DNA of 64,000 nucleotides from Bradyrhizobium sp. AZCC 2262 (GCF_036924535.1 NZ_JAZHRT010000001.1:4464001-4528000); one strand, 5' to 3'. Counted from the first letter of the stretch, positions 1 to 8,380 are shown. The notes: generated by a model not told the origin, from the sequence alone. Program-made: numbers and translations.

Positions 1-320
1 GGCGTTCCCCATCGCCTGGCCTGATCCAGCAGATTGGCGGTTGCCGTCACATTGTTGCGCTCGAAATCGTGCCGCGGTCCCCAATTCGACGACAGGCCCG
101 CGCAATGGACCACGCTGTCGATCTTCGCCATCGCGAGCGAGGATAATGACGCGGCATCTGCGAGATCGCACGTCGCAACCGCGATCGGCTGGTCCTTTAG
201 GGTTTCCCGCAAGGCGGCGGAACGTCCGAGCGCGATGACCTCGCCGTCGCCCGCCGCGAGGTGGCGGGCGACGCGAGCCCCAAGGAATCCGCCAGCCCCC
301 GTCACCACGATCCGCGACAT
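1..320 (-). CDS. NAD-dependent epimerase/dehydratase, partial (N-terminal part only)
   Basis: Reading the minus strand from an ATG at 320 gives an open frame that runs off the window start, so only about the first 106 residues are present. It begins MSRIVVTGAGGFLGARVARHL, with the TGxxGFxG dinucleotide-binding turn at residues 7-13, and continues with a short-chain epimerase pattern (a CDLAD stretch and VVHCAG near residue 70). The start codon directly abuts the stop of the KAS III-like gene (321-323), so the two are almost certainly co-transcribed and translationally coupled. The extended SDR fold is clear. The substrate cannot be read; sugar-nucleotide epimerases, hydroxysteroid dehydrogenase-like enzymes and OleD-like reductases all share this start. 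Confidence 0.85.
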   Translation of the reverse strand, partial: MSRIVVTGAGGFLGARVARHLAAGDGEVIALGRSAALRETLKDQPIAVATCDLADAASLSSLAMAKIDSVVHCAGLSSNWGPRHDFERNNVTATANLLDQARRWGT

Positions 321-1322
321 CTAGATCTCGATCGCCATTCCGCCGAACGACACGCCGGCGGACGTACCCACCAGGATGACCTTCGATCCCCTGCGTATCT
401 GCTGTTTCATCCTTGCAAAATGCAGGGCAGTCGGGATCGAGGCGGCCACCTGATTGCCGTGCGTGGCGACGATATCGATGACCTTTTCGCGCGGGAAACC
501 GCAGCGCTTGACGAGATGGGCAAGCGCGAGCGGGCTGGCCTGGTGCGGGACGACGATATCGACGCTGTCGCGATCCCAGTTCGCGCTGGCAAGAAGATGG
601 TCGACAAAATCGGGAAATTTGCCTGCTGTCAGCTTGAACAGTTCACGCCCGTTCATCTGAAAGAAACTACCCGCCGCGAACCGCTCGGGCTCCCGGTGGA
701 GATCAATTCCCGTGCCGCCGGAGGCGAGTTGACAGGCCTCATAGCCCTCATGATGGGTTTCAAATCGGCTGGCACGAACGTAGCTCGCCGCGTTCGATTC
801 CGGACGCGTCAGCACGGCGGCCGCCGCGCCATCCCCGAACAATCCCGCCGTGGCGGGGTCGCTGCGCCATGGCAAGGCGCGCGAGGCGATTTCCGAGGAA
901 ACGACAAGCACGCATTGATAGCGGCCGGCGGCGATCATCGATGTGGCGACATCGAAGCCTGAGAGGAAGCTCAGGCAGGTCGAGTTGACGTCAAGGGTTG
1001 CGCAACTCCCGCTCGGTATGTCCAGGTGTCGCGCGATCAGCGGTGCGGTGGCGGGAATCGAATATTTGGGGACGGCGCTGGCGAATATCACCAGATCGAT
1101 CGATGAAGGCGAGATGCCGGCTTCAGCAATCGCCTCTTTCGCTGCGGACGCGGCAAGCTCATCCTGCGATTCCGGACCGCATACAAAGCGCTCCCTGACA
1201 CCGCAGTTCTCCTCGATCCACCCCTCGCGCTTTCCAATCTGGCGATCGAGAGATTTTGAACTGACTTGCTTTTGCGGAAGAAAGGATCCGGTTCCGCACA
1301 AATTGAATGCAATGCCTGCCAT
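321..1322 (-). CDS. 3-oxoacyl-ACP synthase III (KAS III/FabH-like) family protein
   Basis: A thiolase-fold condensing enzyme of 333 residues. The Cys-His-Asn triad expected for KAS III is visible: Cys116 in VNSTCLS, His260 in VVPHQAS and Asn290 in THGNQVA, with the glycine-rich GTSAGVSFGG near the C-terminus. Enzymes of this family join an acyl-CoA or acyl-ACP to malonyl-ACP, or two acyl-CoAs head to head in OleA. The frame is open further upstream, but the ATG at 1322 begins the homologous sequence MAGIAFNLCGTGSFLP and gives the normal family length. It is followed with no gap by the epimerase gene, so it is probably a specialised synthase paired with a reductase rather than the housekeeping FabH. 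A perfect inverted repeat lies 15-32 bp upstream. Confidence 0.85.
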   Translation of the reverse strand: MAGIAFNLCGTGSFLPQKQVSSKSLDRQIGKREGWIEENCGVRERFVCGPESQDELAASAAKEAIAEAGISPSSIDLVIFASAVPKYSIPATAPLIARHLDIPSGSCATLDVNSTCLSFLSGFDVATSMIAAGRYQCVLVVSSEIASRALPWRSDPATAGLFGDGAAAAVLTRPESNAASYVRASRFETHHEGYEACQLASGGTGIDLHREPERFAAGSFFQMNGRELFKLTAGKFPDFVDHLLASANWDRDSVDIVVPHQASPLALAHLVKRCGFPREKVIDIVATHGNQVAASIPTALHFARMKQQIRRGSKVILVGTSAGVSFGGMAIEI

Positions 1323-1816
1323 AGCGGCTCTGATTCGATTGATAATCATCAATCTACGGCATCCCAACGCCAATCGCCATGCGGCATCGAACCGGTCGTA
1401 CCAACCTTTAATTGTACCGGGGGCGGTGAGGCCTCCTGTGGGGAATTCGGCCGCCGAAGGCGTCAGCCGACGCACCGTTCCGCGCCGGGCGGACCGTCCA
1501 AAAGCAGCGGCGGCTATGCGGCTAGCTTAAGCGCCGGCGGCGGGCAGGCTGGCTGCGGCGATGGCCACGATCTGGGACAGCCGGCGTCCGATCCGGGAGG
1601 ACGCGCTGCTCAGCAATGAACGAACCTGTCGCATCTCTTCGTCTTCCATATGCGCCGGGGGGCAAAGGCGCACAGGGAAGATGGTCTTGCGCGGCTAAGT
1701 AGTCGATATCCCTCGGAAAATAGCAATGCGCGCTTCGTCCGGGGGTCGATCGGCAGTGGATTTATTGCCCCGATCGCCCCGGCGGCGACTGAGATTTTCT
1801 CCGCGGATTCCGGCCT
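1323..1816. other. Intergenic region, 494 bp, no convincing gene
   Basis: Short frames here lack family features and overlap one another. The only structure I see is the inverted repeat close to the KAS III-like start (1337-1354). The region should hold the promoter of the KAS III/epimerase pair; no clear sigma-70 hexamers or terminator hairpin stand out. Confidence 0.6.
1337..1354. promoter_or_regulatory. Inverted repeat, candidate operator upstream of KAS III-like gene
   Basis: GATTGAT-AATC-ATCAATC is a perfect 7-bp inverted repeat with a 4-bp centre, ending 15 bp before the chosen start at 1322. Position and symmetry suit a dimeric regulator site or a short leader hairpin. No regulator gene is adjacent. 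Confidence 0.4.
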
Positions 1817-2653
1817 TCATAGCCCGGTAATCCCGCTGTCGACCGCCAGCGCCTGCGCGTTGACGTAAACGCTCTCGTCCGAGATGAAAAACAGCGCCGC
1901 GTAGGCGATTTCCCAGCCCGTCGCCATCCGCCCGAACGGCACGCCCGACGCGCTTCGCGATGGGCGGCCGGCGCTGGTCTGCCGGCCGAGCGGCGTATCG
2001 ACCAGCCCTGGATAGATGATGTTGGCGCGAATGCCGCGCCTGGCCCCCTCCTTCGCGACATTGCGCATCAGGCCGCCGAGCGCCGCCTTCGACGCGTCAT
2101 AGGCGATCAGTTGCGAGCCGGAACGAAGGGCGGCGATCGAGGAGATGAACACGATCGAGGATCCATCGGCGATGTGCTTGAGCGCCTTGCGGCAGCAGAG
2201 CATCGGCCCGGTCAGGTTGACCGCAAACGTCTCGTTCCACTCCTTGAGATCCACGCCGTCGAGACCGAGCGCGCCAACCCCGATGCCGACATTGAGGATC
2301 ATGCCGTCGATGCCCCCGAGACCCTCCATCGCCTCGTCGATCATCCGGTTCACATCGGCTTCATGCGCGATGTTGGCTTCGATCGAAAACGCCCGGCCTC
2401 CCTCGGCCGCGATGCGCTGGACGGTGTCGTCGGCGCTGGCGCGGTTCAGGTCGGCGACCGCGACATGGGCGCCTTCCCTCGCAAACAGCAGCGACATCGC
2501 CCGGCCGTTTCCGACAGGATCGGTGGCGGCGTCGAACGTCCGCTGTCCCCCGCCGACCACCAGAATCTTGCGGCCCTGAAGCCGCCCACGGCCCGGCGCC
2601 TCGCCTGCGGATTCCGAACTGAACTGGCGGACGTAACGTATCTTGTCGGACAT
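1817..2653 (-). CDS. SDR family oxidoreductase
   Basis: A short-chain dehydrogenase/reductase of about 278 residues. The cofactor-binding turn is a GGGQRTFDA...GNGRAM variant with an insert, followed by NVG in place of NNAG, FISS with the catalytic Ser, and the YDASK motif giving catalytic Tyr and Lys. The ending VDSGITGL fits classical SDRs. An ATG at 2665 overlaps the upstream hydrolase stop as ATGA, but the ATG at 2653 has a GAGG ribosome-binding site about 8 nt upstream and gives the conserved MSDKIRY start. It is the last gene of a minus-strand catabolic run. Substrate unknown; probably an alcohol or keto group produced by the upstream enzymes. Confidence 0.85.
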   Translation of the reverse strand: MSDKIRYVRQFSSESAGEAPGRGRLQGRKILVVGGGQRTFDAATDPVGNGRAMSLLFAREGAHVAVADLNRASADDTVQRIAAEGGRAFSIEANIAHEADVNRMIDEAMEGLGGIDGMILNVGIGVGALGLDGVDLKEWNETFAVNLTGPMLCCRKALKHIADGSSIVFISSIAALRSGSQLIAYDASKAALGGLMRNVAKEGARRGIRANIIYPGLVDTPLGRQTSAGRPSRSASGVPFGRMATGWEIAYAALFFISDESVYVNAQALAVDSGITGL

Positions 2654-2661
2654 TTCTTGCC

Positions 2662-3543
2662 TCACTTCGCGGCTTGCGCAGCCAGCGGCGTCCCGAAAAA
2701 CCGTCGCAGCGCGGCGAGGATCTCGTCGAGCCGGTCGTGATGAAGCCAGTGCCCGGCCCCTGTGACCTTCTGCAGTTCGGCCTGCCCGAAATGTGCGAGC
2801 AGGCCGGCGGCTTCCGGGTCGGGAAGAAAACTCTCATCGCCCCACATCAACAGGGTTGGACAGGTGATGCGCGACCACACGGCGGTGTAGTCGTCTGGCA
2901 GTATCCGGTACGGCGCCCTCGCCCGCTGATAATGATCGAACTTCCAGCGATAGAGGCCGTCGGAGTTCTGGCGGACGCCATGGCGCGCCAGATGAAGCGC
3001 CTGTGCCGACGTCAGCCGCTTGTTGCGCGCCGAAAGCCGCTGCGCTGCCTCCTCGATCGTCCGGAAGGCGCTTTGTACATGCTCTGCGATACGATCCAGC
3101 TGGTCAATCCACCGCGACATCTGTTCGTGCATCGGCGCCGGGCGCGAGCCCGGCAGGAAGGCGCCGTCGAGCACGGCAAGGCGCGATACCCGGTTCGGAT
3201 AGGTTCCGGCGTAGGCCAGCGAGATCATCCCACCCAGCGAATGGCCGACGATCGTTGCATCCTGCAGCGTCGCAACACGCATCAGGCGGGAGAGGTCGTA
3301 GACATGGTCGGAAATACTGTAGCTGCTTCCCTTCGCCCATTCGGAATCCCCATGTCCGCGCAGATCGGGGGCCATGACATGGAAATGGGGCTGCAGTGCC
3401 TGCGCGATCGCGTCCCAGCTGCGGCAGTGGTCGAGCCCGCCGTGAATCAGGATCAAGGGCGGCGCGGCCTCGTTGCCCCAATCGGCGTAGTGCAGCCGCA
3501 ACCCCTGGGATTCGTAGAAGCGGTCTGCCGGTTCGGCCGTCAT
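2662..3543 (-). CDS. Alpha/beta fold hydrolase
   Basis: A 293-residue alpha/beta hydrolase. It shows the oxyanion-hole HGG (around residues 34-36), the nucleophile elbow GHSLGG with Ser102, the acid in LLMWGDE (Asp236) and the base in GAGHWLHH (His265). Members act as esterases, lactonases or C-C bond hydrolases. It lies downstream of the D-2-hydroxyacid dehydrogenase and next to the SDR in one transcriptional direction with short gaps, so it probably acts on an ester, lactone or ring-cleavage intermediate of the same pathway. Specific substrate not readable. Confidence 0.88.
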   Translation of the reverse strand: MTAEPADRFYESQGLRLHYADWGNEAAPPLILIHGGLDHCRSWDAIAQALQPHFHVMAPDLRGHGDSEWAKGSSYSISDHVYDLSRLMRVATLQDATIVGHSLGGMISLAYAGTYPNRVSRLAVLDGAFLPGSRPAPMHEQMSRWIDQLDRIAEHVQSAFRTIEEAAQRLSARNKRLTSAQALHLARHGVRQNSDGLYRWKFDHYQRARAPYRILPDDYTAVWSRITCPTLLMWGDESFLPDPEAAGLLAHFGQAELQKVTGAGHWLHHDRLDEILAALRRFFGTPLAAQAAK

Positions 3544-3570
3544 CGGATCGTCTCTCGCGGAGGTGATGGC

Positions 3571-4620
3571 CTATTTCGGCGCAAATCCGAACGCGCGCTC
3601 GAAGCGCCTGACGTAACCGGGCCACACCTCGGGATTGACGATTCGCGGCGGGCGCTTGCCGTCCAGCGCATCGAGAATCTGTTCGGCGGCGATCTTGCCC
3701 ATGTTGATGCGTGCTTCCTTGGTCACGCCGGCCGTGTGCGGGCTGGCCAGCACGTTGTCGAACTGCAGCAGCGGATGCTCCGGCGGCGGCGGCTCCTTGT
3801 CCCAGACGTCGAGGCCGGCTCCCGCGATCCGCTTGTCGCGCAACACCCCGTACAGCGCCTCCTCGTCGTGAATGAAGCCGCGCGCGGTGGTGACGAAAAA
3901 TGCGTGCTGCTGCATCAGCGCGAATTCGCGGGCGCCGATCATGCGACGATTGTCCTTGGTCAGCGGACAGGAGATCGAAACAAAATCCGAGCGGCGCATC
4001 AAATCGTGCAGCTCGACTTTTTCGCCGCCGCGCGCGGCGATTTCTTCCGCGGTCAGATAGGGATCGTAGGCAACCACCTTCATATGCAGCAGGCCGTTGC
4101 AGAGTTCGGCGATGCGGCGGCCGACATTGCCGATGCCGACGATACCGACGGTCTTGCCCTGAACCTCGTTGCCGATCAGCGAATTCCGATTGACATTGGC
4201 CTCGCGGCGCAGCGCGCGGTCGGCCTCGAGGATGCGCTTGGACAGCGTCAGCATCATTCCCAGCGCATGCTCGGCGACCGAATTGGCGTTGCCGCCGGAC
4301 TGATTGACGACCAGCACGCCCGCCGCAGTGCAGGCATCGACATCCACGGGATCGAAGCCCGCGCCGTTCGACGACACGATCAGCAGGTTGGGCGCCCGCT
4401 TCAGCAAATCCTGATTGACATGGAAATGCCCAGCGATCTCGTCGCGCGCCGCTCCGACCTGATACGCATGCGCCGCTGACAATATTGGCGCGGCGACCGC
4501 ATCCGGACTGTCGTTCTCCAGCCGGTCGAGCCGCACGTCGGCGCGCGCTTTCAGGATATCGATATAGATCTCGTGAGCGAGATATTTGACGTAGAACACG
4601 CGCTTGTTGTTGACGGTCAT
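3571..4620 (-). CDS. D-2-hydroxyacid dehydrogenase (phosphoglycerate dehydrogenase-like)
   Basis: 349 residues with the split two-domain architecture of NAD-dependent D-2-hydroxyacid dehydrogenases. The NAD-binding GIGNVG is at about 162-167, and the catalytic set is present: Arg247 in TTARGFI, Glu276 in VWDKEPP and His295 in ASPHTAG. It interconverts a 2-hydroxy acid and the 2-oxo acid. The divergent neighbour pair at 6761-7938 is a 2-oxoacid decarboxylase, and a binding protein lies between, so oxidation to a 2-oxo acid followed by decarboxylation is a plausible route. The family also contains sulfolactate, glycerate and formate dehydrogenases; sequence alone does not decide. Confidence 0.88.
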   Translation of the reverse strand: MTVNNKRVFYVKYLAHEIYIDILKARADVRLDRLENDSPDAVAAPILSAAHAYQVGAARDEIAGHFHVNQDLLKRAPNLLIVSSNGAGFDPVDVDACTAAGVLVVNQSGGNANSVAEHALGMMLTLSKRILEADRALRREANVNRNSLIGNEVQGKTVGIVGIGNVGRRIAELCNGLLHMKVVAYDPYLTAEEIAARGGEKVELHDLMRRSDFVSISCPLTKDNRRMIGAREFALMQQHAFFVTTARGFIHDEEALYGVLRDKRIAGAGLDVWDKEPPPPEHPLLQFDNVLASPHTAGVTKEARINMGKIAAEQILDALDGKRPPRIVNPEVWPGYVRRFERAFGFAPK

Positions 4621-4647
4621 GTTTGCTTACAACTTTCTTGGCAACTT

Positions 4648-5532
4648 TCAGTTCGGGAAGCCGTAGAGCCTGGCGGGGTTACTGACGAGGATGCGCTGCT
4701 GCGTCGCTCTATCAGGCGTCCACGCCTGAAACAACTCGAGCAGATACCCGGCATCGGGCATTTCGCCCTCGACGCGCGGATGCGGCCAGTCACCGCCCCA
4801 CACCAGCCGCTCCGGATTGGTCTTCACCAGCGCTTCATGAAATGGCCGCGCGTCGGGATAATCAGGCGCGTTCTGGCTGCGGCGATGGGCGCCCGACAGC
4901 TTGATCCAGCACCAGCCTTCACCGACGGCGCGAAGCAAACTCTGGAAACCTTCGGTGCCGGTACCGGCACGGGCGTCGGTGCGCCCCATATGGTCGATCA
5001 CGACCGGTAACCGCAGCGATTTCAAAAGCGGAATCGTCTCCAGCAAATCCTTGACGTCGATCCACAATTGCAGATGCCAGCCGAGCTCGGCCATGACGGG
5101 CGCAAGCTTCTGCGCTTCGCCCAGCGGGACGCCGCCGCGATAGTGCAATTGTCCACCGCGAAAGAAGTGGTTGAAGCGCAATCCGCGAACGCCAATCGCA
5201 TGCCACGCGCGCAGATCGGCTGGCGGAACTTCGGTATCGGCCACCGCGACGCCGCGCAGGCGTTCTGGCTGGCGCTTCAGCGCATCCAGCATTGCCGAAT
5301 TGTCGCGGCCATGCGCACTCCCCTGCACCAGCACGCCGCGCGCAAATCCGATCGCATCGAGCATGCCGAGATATTTTTCCAACGGCGCATCCGGCGGCGT
5401 GTAGCTGCGATCCTCCGCGTAAGGAAAGCGATCCGAAGGACCGAACACGTGCGCATGGGTATCGCAGGCGCCTGGCGGTAGTGGGACCTTGGGACGGCTG
5501 ACGGGACGAGGCGGCAAACAAGCAGGGATCAT
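4648..5532 (-). CDS. Amidohydrolase family 2 (TIM-barrel, PDC-lactonase-like)
   Basis: 294 residues. The metal-binding opening DTHAHVFGP (Asp24, His26, His28) and the late VWGGDWPHP with Asp248 are typical of amidohydrolase_2 proteins such as 2-pyrone-4,6-dicarboxylate lactonase (LigI) and related lactone hydrolases. It lies between the Bug-type binding protein and the D-2-hydroxyacid dehydrogenase on the same strand, with gaps under 30 bp. It probably opens a lactone or decarboxylates or hydrolyses an aromatic-derived acid. The exact reaction is unknown. Confidence 0.85.
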   Translation of the reverse strand: MIPACLPPRPVSRPKVPLPPGACDTHAHVFGPSDRFPYAEDRSYTPPDAPLEKYLGMLDAIGFARGVLVQGSAHGRDNSAMLDALKRQPERLRGVAVADTEVPPADLRAWHAIGVRGLRFNHFFRGGQLHYRGGVPLGEAQKLAPVMAELGWHLQLWIDVKDLLETIPLLKSLRLPVVIDHMGRTDARAGTGTEGFQSLLRAVGEGWCWIKLSGAHRRSQNAPDYPDARPFHEALVKTNPERLVWGGDWPHPRVEGEMPDAGYLLELFQAWTPDRATQQRILVSNPARLYGFPN

Positions 5533-5548
5533 CGGGGGCGTCTCACCG

Positions 5549-6538
5549 TCATTCCGCTTTCATTCCGGCGGCCTTGATGATCGGCCCCCATTTCTCATAG
5601 TCGTCGCGGATTTTCGCGTCGAATTGCTGCGGCGTGCTGCCGATCGGTTGCGCCCCGAGCTTGGCCAGCCGCTCCTTGACGGCGTCGGTATTGAGCGCCG
5701 CGACAAAATCCTGCGAGAGTTTTGCCAGCACATCGGATGGCATTCCAGCCGGTCCGAGCAGGCCCCACCAGACGCCGGTGTCATAGCCCGGCACGGTCTC
5801 GGACACGCTGGGGACATCGGGCAGGAACGGCGCGCGCGACGCCGTGGTGACGGCGAGCGCGCGAAGCGTACCGGCCTGAAGTTGGCCAACCGATTCCGGG
5901 CCGTTGTTGAATGACATCGGGATTTGACCACCGAGCAGATCGTTGATCGCGGGCGCGCCGCCCTTGTAGGGGATGGCAGCAAGATCGATCTTGGCCAGGT
6001 TCTTCAGCAGTTCGCCTGAGAGATGCGTCGACGTCCCATTGCCGGCATGGGCAAAGGACAGGCTGCCCGGCTTGGCTTTTGCCGCCGATATCATCTCGGC
6101 CAGCGTCTTGAACGGCGAGTCGGCCCGCACCAGCAGGATATTGGGCGACGACGCCAGCAGCGAGACCGGCGTGAAATCCTTGAACGTGTCATAGGGGATC
6201 CTGGAATACAGCAACGGATTGGTGGCATGGCCGCTCGCCACCATGATCAGGGTGTAGCCGTCGGGCGGCGCGGTTGCGACCGCCTGCGAGGCAATCACGC
6301 CGCCGGCGCCGGGACGGTTCTCCACGACGACGGACTGCCCCCATTGCTTGGAGACGACATCGCCGAGCGTGCGCGTCAGGACATCAACGCCACCACCGGC
6401 GGGATAGGGCACGAGAATGTGCACGGGCCTCGACGGAAACGCCGTCTGGGCGAAGGAGCTGCCACACATGATATGCATGGCTGCCGCCGCAATATGGATG
6501 ACCGCCGCCGCGGCAGCGATCCGAAACCACCTGCCCAT
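5549..6538 (-). CDS. Tripartite tricarboxylate transporter substrate-binding protein (Bug/TctC family)
   Basis: Periplasmic solute-binding protein of 329 residues. The chosen ATG at 6538 is preceded by a strong AGGAGGGG site and starts a signal peptide ending in FAQ. The mature part shows Bug hallmarks: FPSRPVHILVPYPAGGGVDVLTR, NRPGAGGVI and IPYKGGAPA. These proteins usually bind carboxylated compounds. No TctA/TctB membrane genes accompany it here, so it either works with subunits elsewhere or is an orphan sensor, as is common in Bug-rich genomes. It is the first gene of the minus-strand run and is divergent from the decarboxylase pair. Confidence 0.88.
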   Translation of the reverse strand: MGRWFRIAAAAAVIHIAAAAMHIMCGSSFAQTAFPSRPVHILVPYPAGGGVDVLTRTLGDVVSKQWGQSVVVENRPGAGGVIASQAVATAPPDGYTLIMVASGHATNPLLYSRIPYDTFKDFTPVSLLASSPNILLVRADSPFKTLAEMISAAKAKPGSLSFAHAGNGTSTHLSGELLKNLAKIDLAAIPYKGGAPAINDLLGGQIPMSFNNGPESVGQLQAGTLRALAVTTASRAPFLPDVPSVSETVPGYDTGVWWGLLGPAGMPSDVLAKLSQDFVAALNTDAVKERLAKLGAQPIGSTPQQFDAKIRDDYEKWGPIIKAAGMKAE

Positions 6539-6679
6539 GGCTCCCCTCCTGATATTTTTCTTATTTATCTCACATCGTCGCATGCCGATTGTAGTGCCGC
6601 GAGACGCAGAGCCGGATACGATCGGGACATGTTGACAATCCCGCCGATGGCGTCAAGTTTCGCCGCTCCAGGGATGAAC

Positions 6680-6748
6680 GCGAACGAAGATCGTCGCGGG
6701 TAGCGAACGAAAGATCGTCGCCGTAGCGAACGAGAGATCGTCGCGGTA
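6680..6748 (+). repeat. Three tandem 23-bp repeats upstream of the comD-like gene
   Basis: Units start at 6680, 6703 and 6726 and share the pattern GCGAACGA(A/G)(A)GATCGTCG followed by (C/G)GGTA or CCGTA. They end 12 bp before the ATG at 6761, with the AAGGAGACC ribosome-binding site directly after. A nine-codon ATG frame (6674-6703) lies over the first unit. They could be operator copies, a leader structure or slippage products. Confidence 0.7.
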
Positions 6749-6760
6749 AAGGAGACCAAA

Positions 6761-7315
6761 ATGGCGGTTGCGGAGGAAAAAACCTCGCCCGAAACCTCTG
6801 AGAAGAGCTGGCACGGCATCGTGCTGCAAACGCTCAAGCGCAACGATATCCGCCTGGTCCCCTACGTGCCCGACCGCGTCCTGACGCCGCTGATCAAGAA
6901 CCTGCACGCCGACCCCTTCTTCACGACCTTCGCTACCGCGCGCGAGGAGGAAGCGGTCGGAATCGTCTCCGGCGCCTGGATGGGCGGCATGCGCAGCGCG
7001 GTGCTGATGCAGACTTCGGGATTTGCCACGCTCGCCAACGTGCTGGCGTCACTCGCCATCCCCTATCAGATCCCGCTGATCATGTTCGTGTCCGAGCGCG
7101 GCACGCTCGGCGAATTCAATTACGGCCAGTCGCTGGTGTGCCGTACCATGCGCCCGGTGCTGGATTCGCTCGCCATGGAGCATCACACCGCGACAAGGCT
7201 CGACGAGTTCGAATTCATCGTCGACCGCTCCATCAAGCAGGCCATCACCACGCAGGCGCCGGTAGCCCTGATCCTCTCGCCGCTTTTGACCGGCGGCAAG
7301 GTCTTCGACAAGTGA
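6761..7315 (+). CDS. ThDP-dependent decarboxylase, alpha subunit (sulfopyruvate/phosphonopyruvate decarboxylase-like)
   Basis: 184 residues that match only the N-terminal (pyrimidine-binding) half of a ThDP enzyme. Residues 61-67 REEEAVG carry the Glu that activates ThDP, followed by LMQTSG (83-87 region) and ISLP-like LIMFVSERGTLGE. This split architecture is that of ComD or the N-terminal half of phosphonopyruvate decarboxylase. The gene is 8 bp upstream of its partner half, and both have good ribosome-binding sites. Expected role: non-oxidative decarboxylation of a polar 2-oxo acid to an aldehyde. Without sulfoacetaldehyde acetyltransferase in the window, the sulfopyruvate assignment is only a family name. 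Confidence 0.85.
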   Translation: MAVAEEKTSPETSEKSWHGIVLQTLKRNDIRLVPYVPDRVLTPLIKNLHADPFFTTFATAREEEAVGIVSGAWMGGMRSAVLMQTSGFATLANVLASLAIPYQIPLIMFVSERGTLGEFNYGQSLVCRTMRPVLDSLAMEHHTATRLDEFEFIVDRSIKQAITTQAPVALILSPLLTGGKVFDK

Positions 7316-7323
7316 GCGATCCC

Positions 7324-7938
7324 ATGAACAGCGCCAACGACACCCCTGCCCGCAATACCAAGGTCATGAACCGCTTCGATCTGACCTCGCGGCTGATCGC
7401 GAAATTGAAGAACGAGGAAGCCGTGATCGGCGGCATCGGCAACACCAATTTCGACCTGTGGGCCGCCGGCCACCGGCCGCAGAATTTCTACATGCTCGGC
7501 AGCATGGGCCTCGCCTTCCCGATCGCGCTCGGCGTGGCGCTGGCGCAACCGGACCGGCGCATATTTGCGCTCGAAGGCGACGGCTCGCTGTTGATGCAAC
7601 TGGGGTCGCTCTCCACAATCGCGACGCTGGCGCCGAAGAACCTCACCATGGTGGTGATGGACAACGGCATCTACCAGATCACCGGCGCGCAACCGACGCC
7701 GGGTGCGGCCGTCGCCGACATCGTCGCCATCGCTGTCGCGAGCGGGCTCACCCAGAGCAGCTGGGCGGCGGACGAGGACGATTTCGAGCGCCTGATCGAA
7801 GCGTCGATGTTGGCCGCGGGCCCGACGCTGATCGGCGTGCGGATCGACGACAAGCCGGGCACAGGCACCACCCGCCGCGATCCCGTGCAAATCCGGGAAC
7901 GCTTCATGCACGGTATGGGCGTACGGGAACCGCTCTGA
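7324..7938 (+). CDS. ThDP-dependent decarboxylase, beta subunit (sulfopyruvate/phosphonopyruvate decarboxylase-like)
   Basis: 204 residues forming the C-terminal (pyrophosphate-binding) half. The ThDP/Mg motif is EGDGSLL (Gly-Asp-Gly at 85-87) through to MDNGIYQ (Asn114), the usual GDG-N spacing. LGSMGLAFPIALG precedes it, as in ComE-like chains. The frame stays open upstream into the alpha gene, but the ATG at 7324, 8 bp after the alpha stop, gives the family-length protein. The two chains should form an alpha/beta ThDP enzyme. It is divergent from, and functionally compatible with, the hydroxyacid dehydrogenase run. Confidence 0.86.
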   Translation: MNSANDTPARNTKVMNRFDLTSRLIAKLKNEEAVIGGIGNTNFDLWAAGHRPQNFYMLGSMGLAFPIALGVALAQPDRRIFALEGDGSLLMQLGSLSTIATLAPKNLTMVVMDNGIYQITGAQPTPGAAVADIVAIAVASGLTQSSWAADEDDFERLIEASMLAAGPTLIGVRIDDKPGTGTTRRDPVQIRERFMHGMGVREPL

Positions 7939-8014
7939 GGGCAGTTAACCACAGGCATCGCCACAGGGCGTGCGTGGGGATTTTCCGTCACATAAATCGT
8001 GCTATGCCACCGCG

Positions 8015-8368
8015 ATGACGATCATCCTTCGACTATTCGCCTGGTGCCTTGCCGCCGCCATCGCCTTTGCGACGCTCGGGCCGGCGGAACAACGGCCACA
8101 TTTAAGCCTGGGGCAGAACGGAGAGCACGCGCTCGCCTTCGTGCTGCTGGGACTGGCTTTCGGACTAGCCCATACACGCAACCGGTCGCTCACCGCGGCA
8201 TTCGTTTTCGCCTTCACCGGCGCGATCGAAATTCTGCAGTTCTGGGCGCCCGGCCGGCACGCACGCCTGGGAGACTTTGTGGTCGACGCGCTGGCGGCAG
8301 GCGTCGGACTTGCGGTCGCTGCGGCTCTCGACTGGAAGATCAGGCGAACCCAGCGATCGCTGCCCTAG
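8015..8368 (+). CDS. VanZ-like membrane protein
   Basis: 117 residues with three or four hydrophobic segments. It follows the short VanZ pattern: an N-terminal helix, HLSLGQNGEHALAFVLLG with the conserved polar His near the second helix, AIEILQFWAPGRHARLGDFVVDALAAGVG with the typical E-x-x-Q and R-x-x-D residues, and a final helix. The ATG at 8015 is preferred over an upstream ATG at 7970 because it starts directly before the first membrane helix. It is convergent with the DUF1236-like gene and shares a terminator with it. Function in this family is poorly known. Confidence 0.8.
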   Translation: MTIILRLFAWCLAAAIAFATLGPAEQRPHLSLGQNGEHALAFVLLGLAFGLAHTRNRSLTAAFVFAFTGAIEILQFWAPGRHARLGDFVVDALAAGVGLAVAAALDWKIRRTQRSLP

Positions 8369-8380
8369 CACCGTCACAAA

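Noticed and set aside
2674..4479. 601-codon plus-strand frame opposite the hydrolase and dehydrogenase genes
   Set aside because: It crosses two supported minus-strand genes and lacks features.
6674..6703. Nine-codon leader peptide over the 23-bp repeats
   Set aside because: It has no clear ribosome-binding site, and the repeat period of 23 breaks the frame, so it is probably chance.
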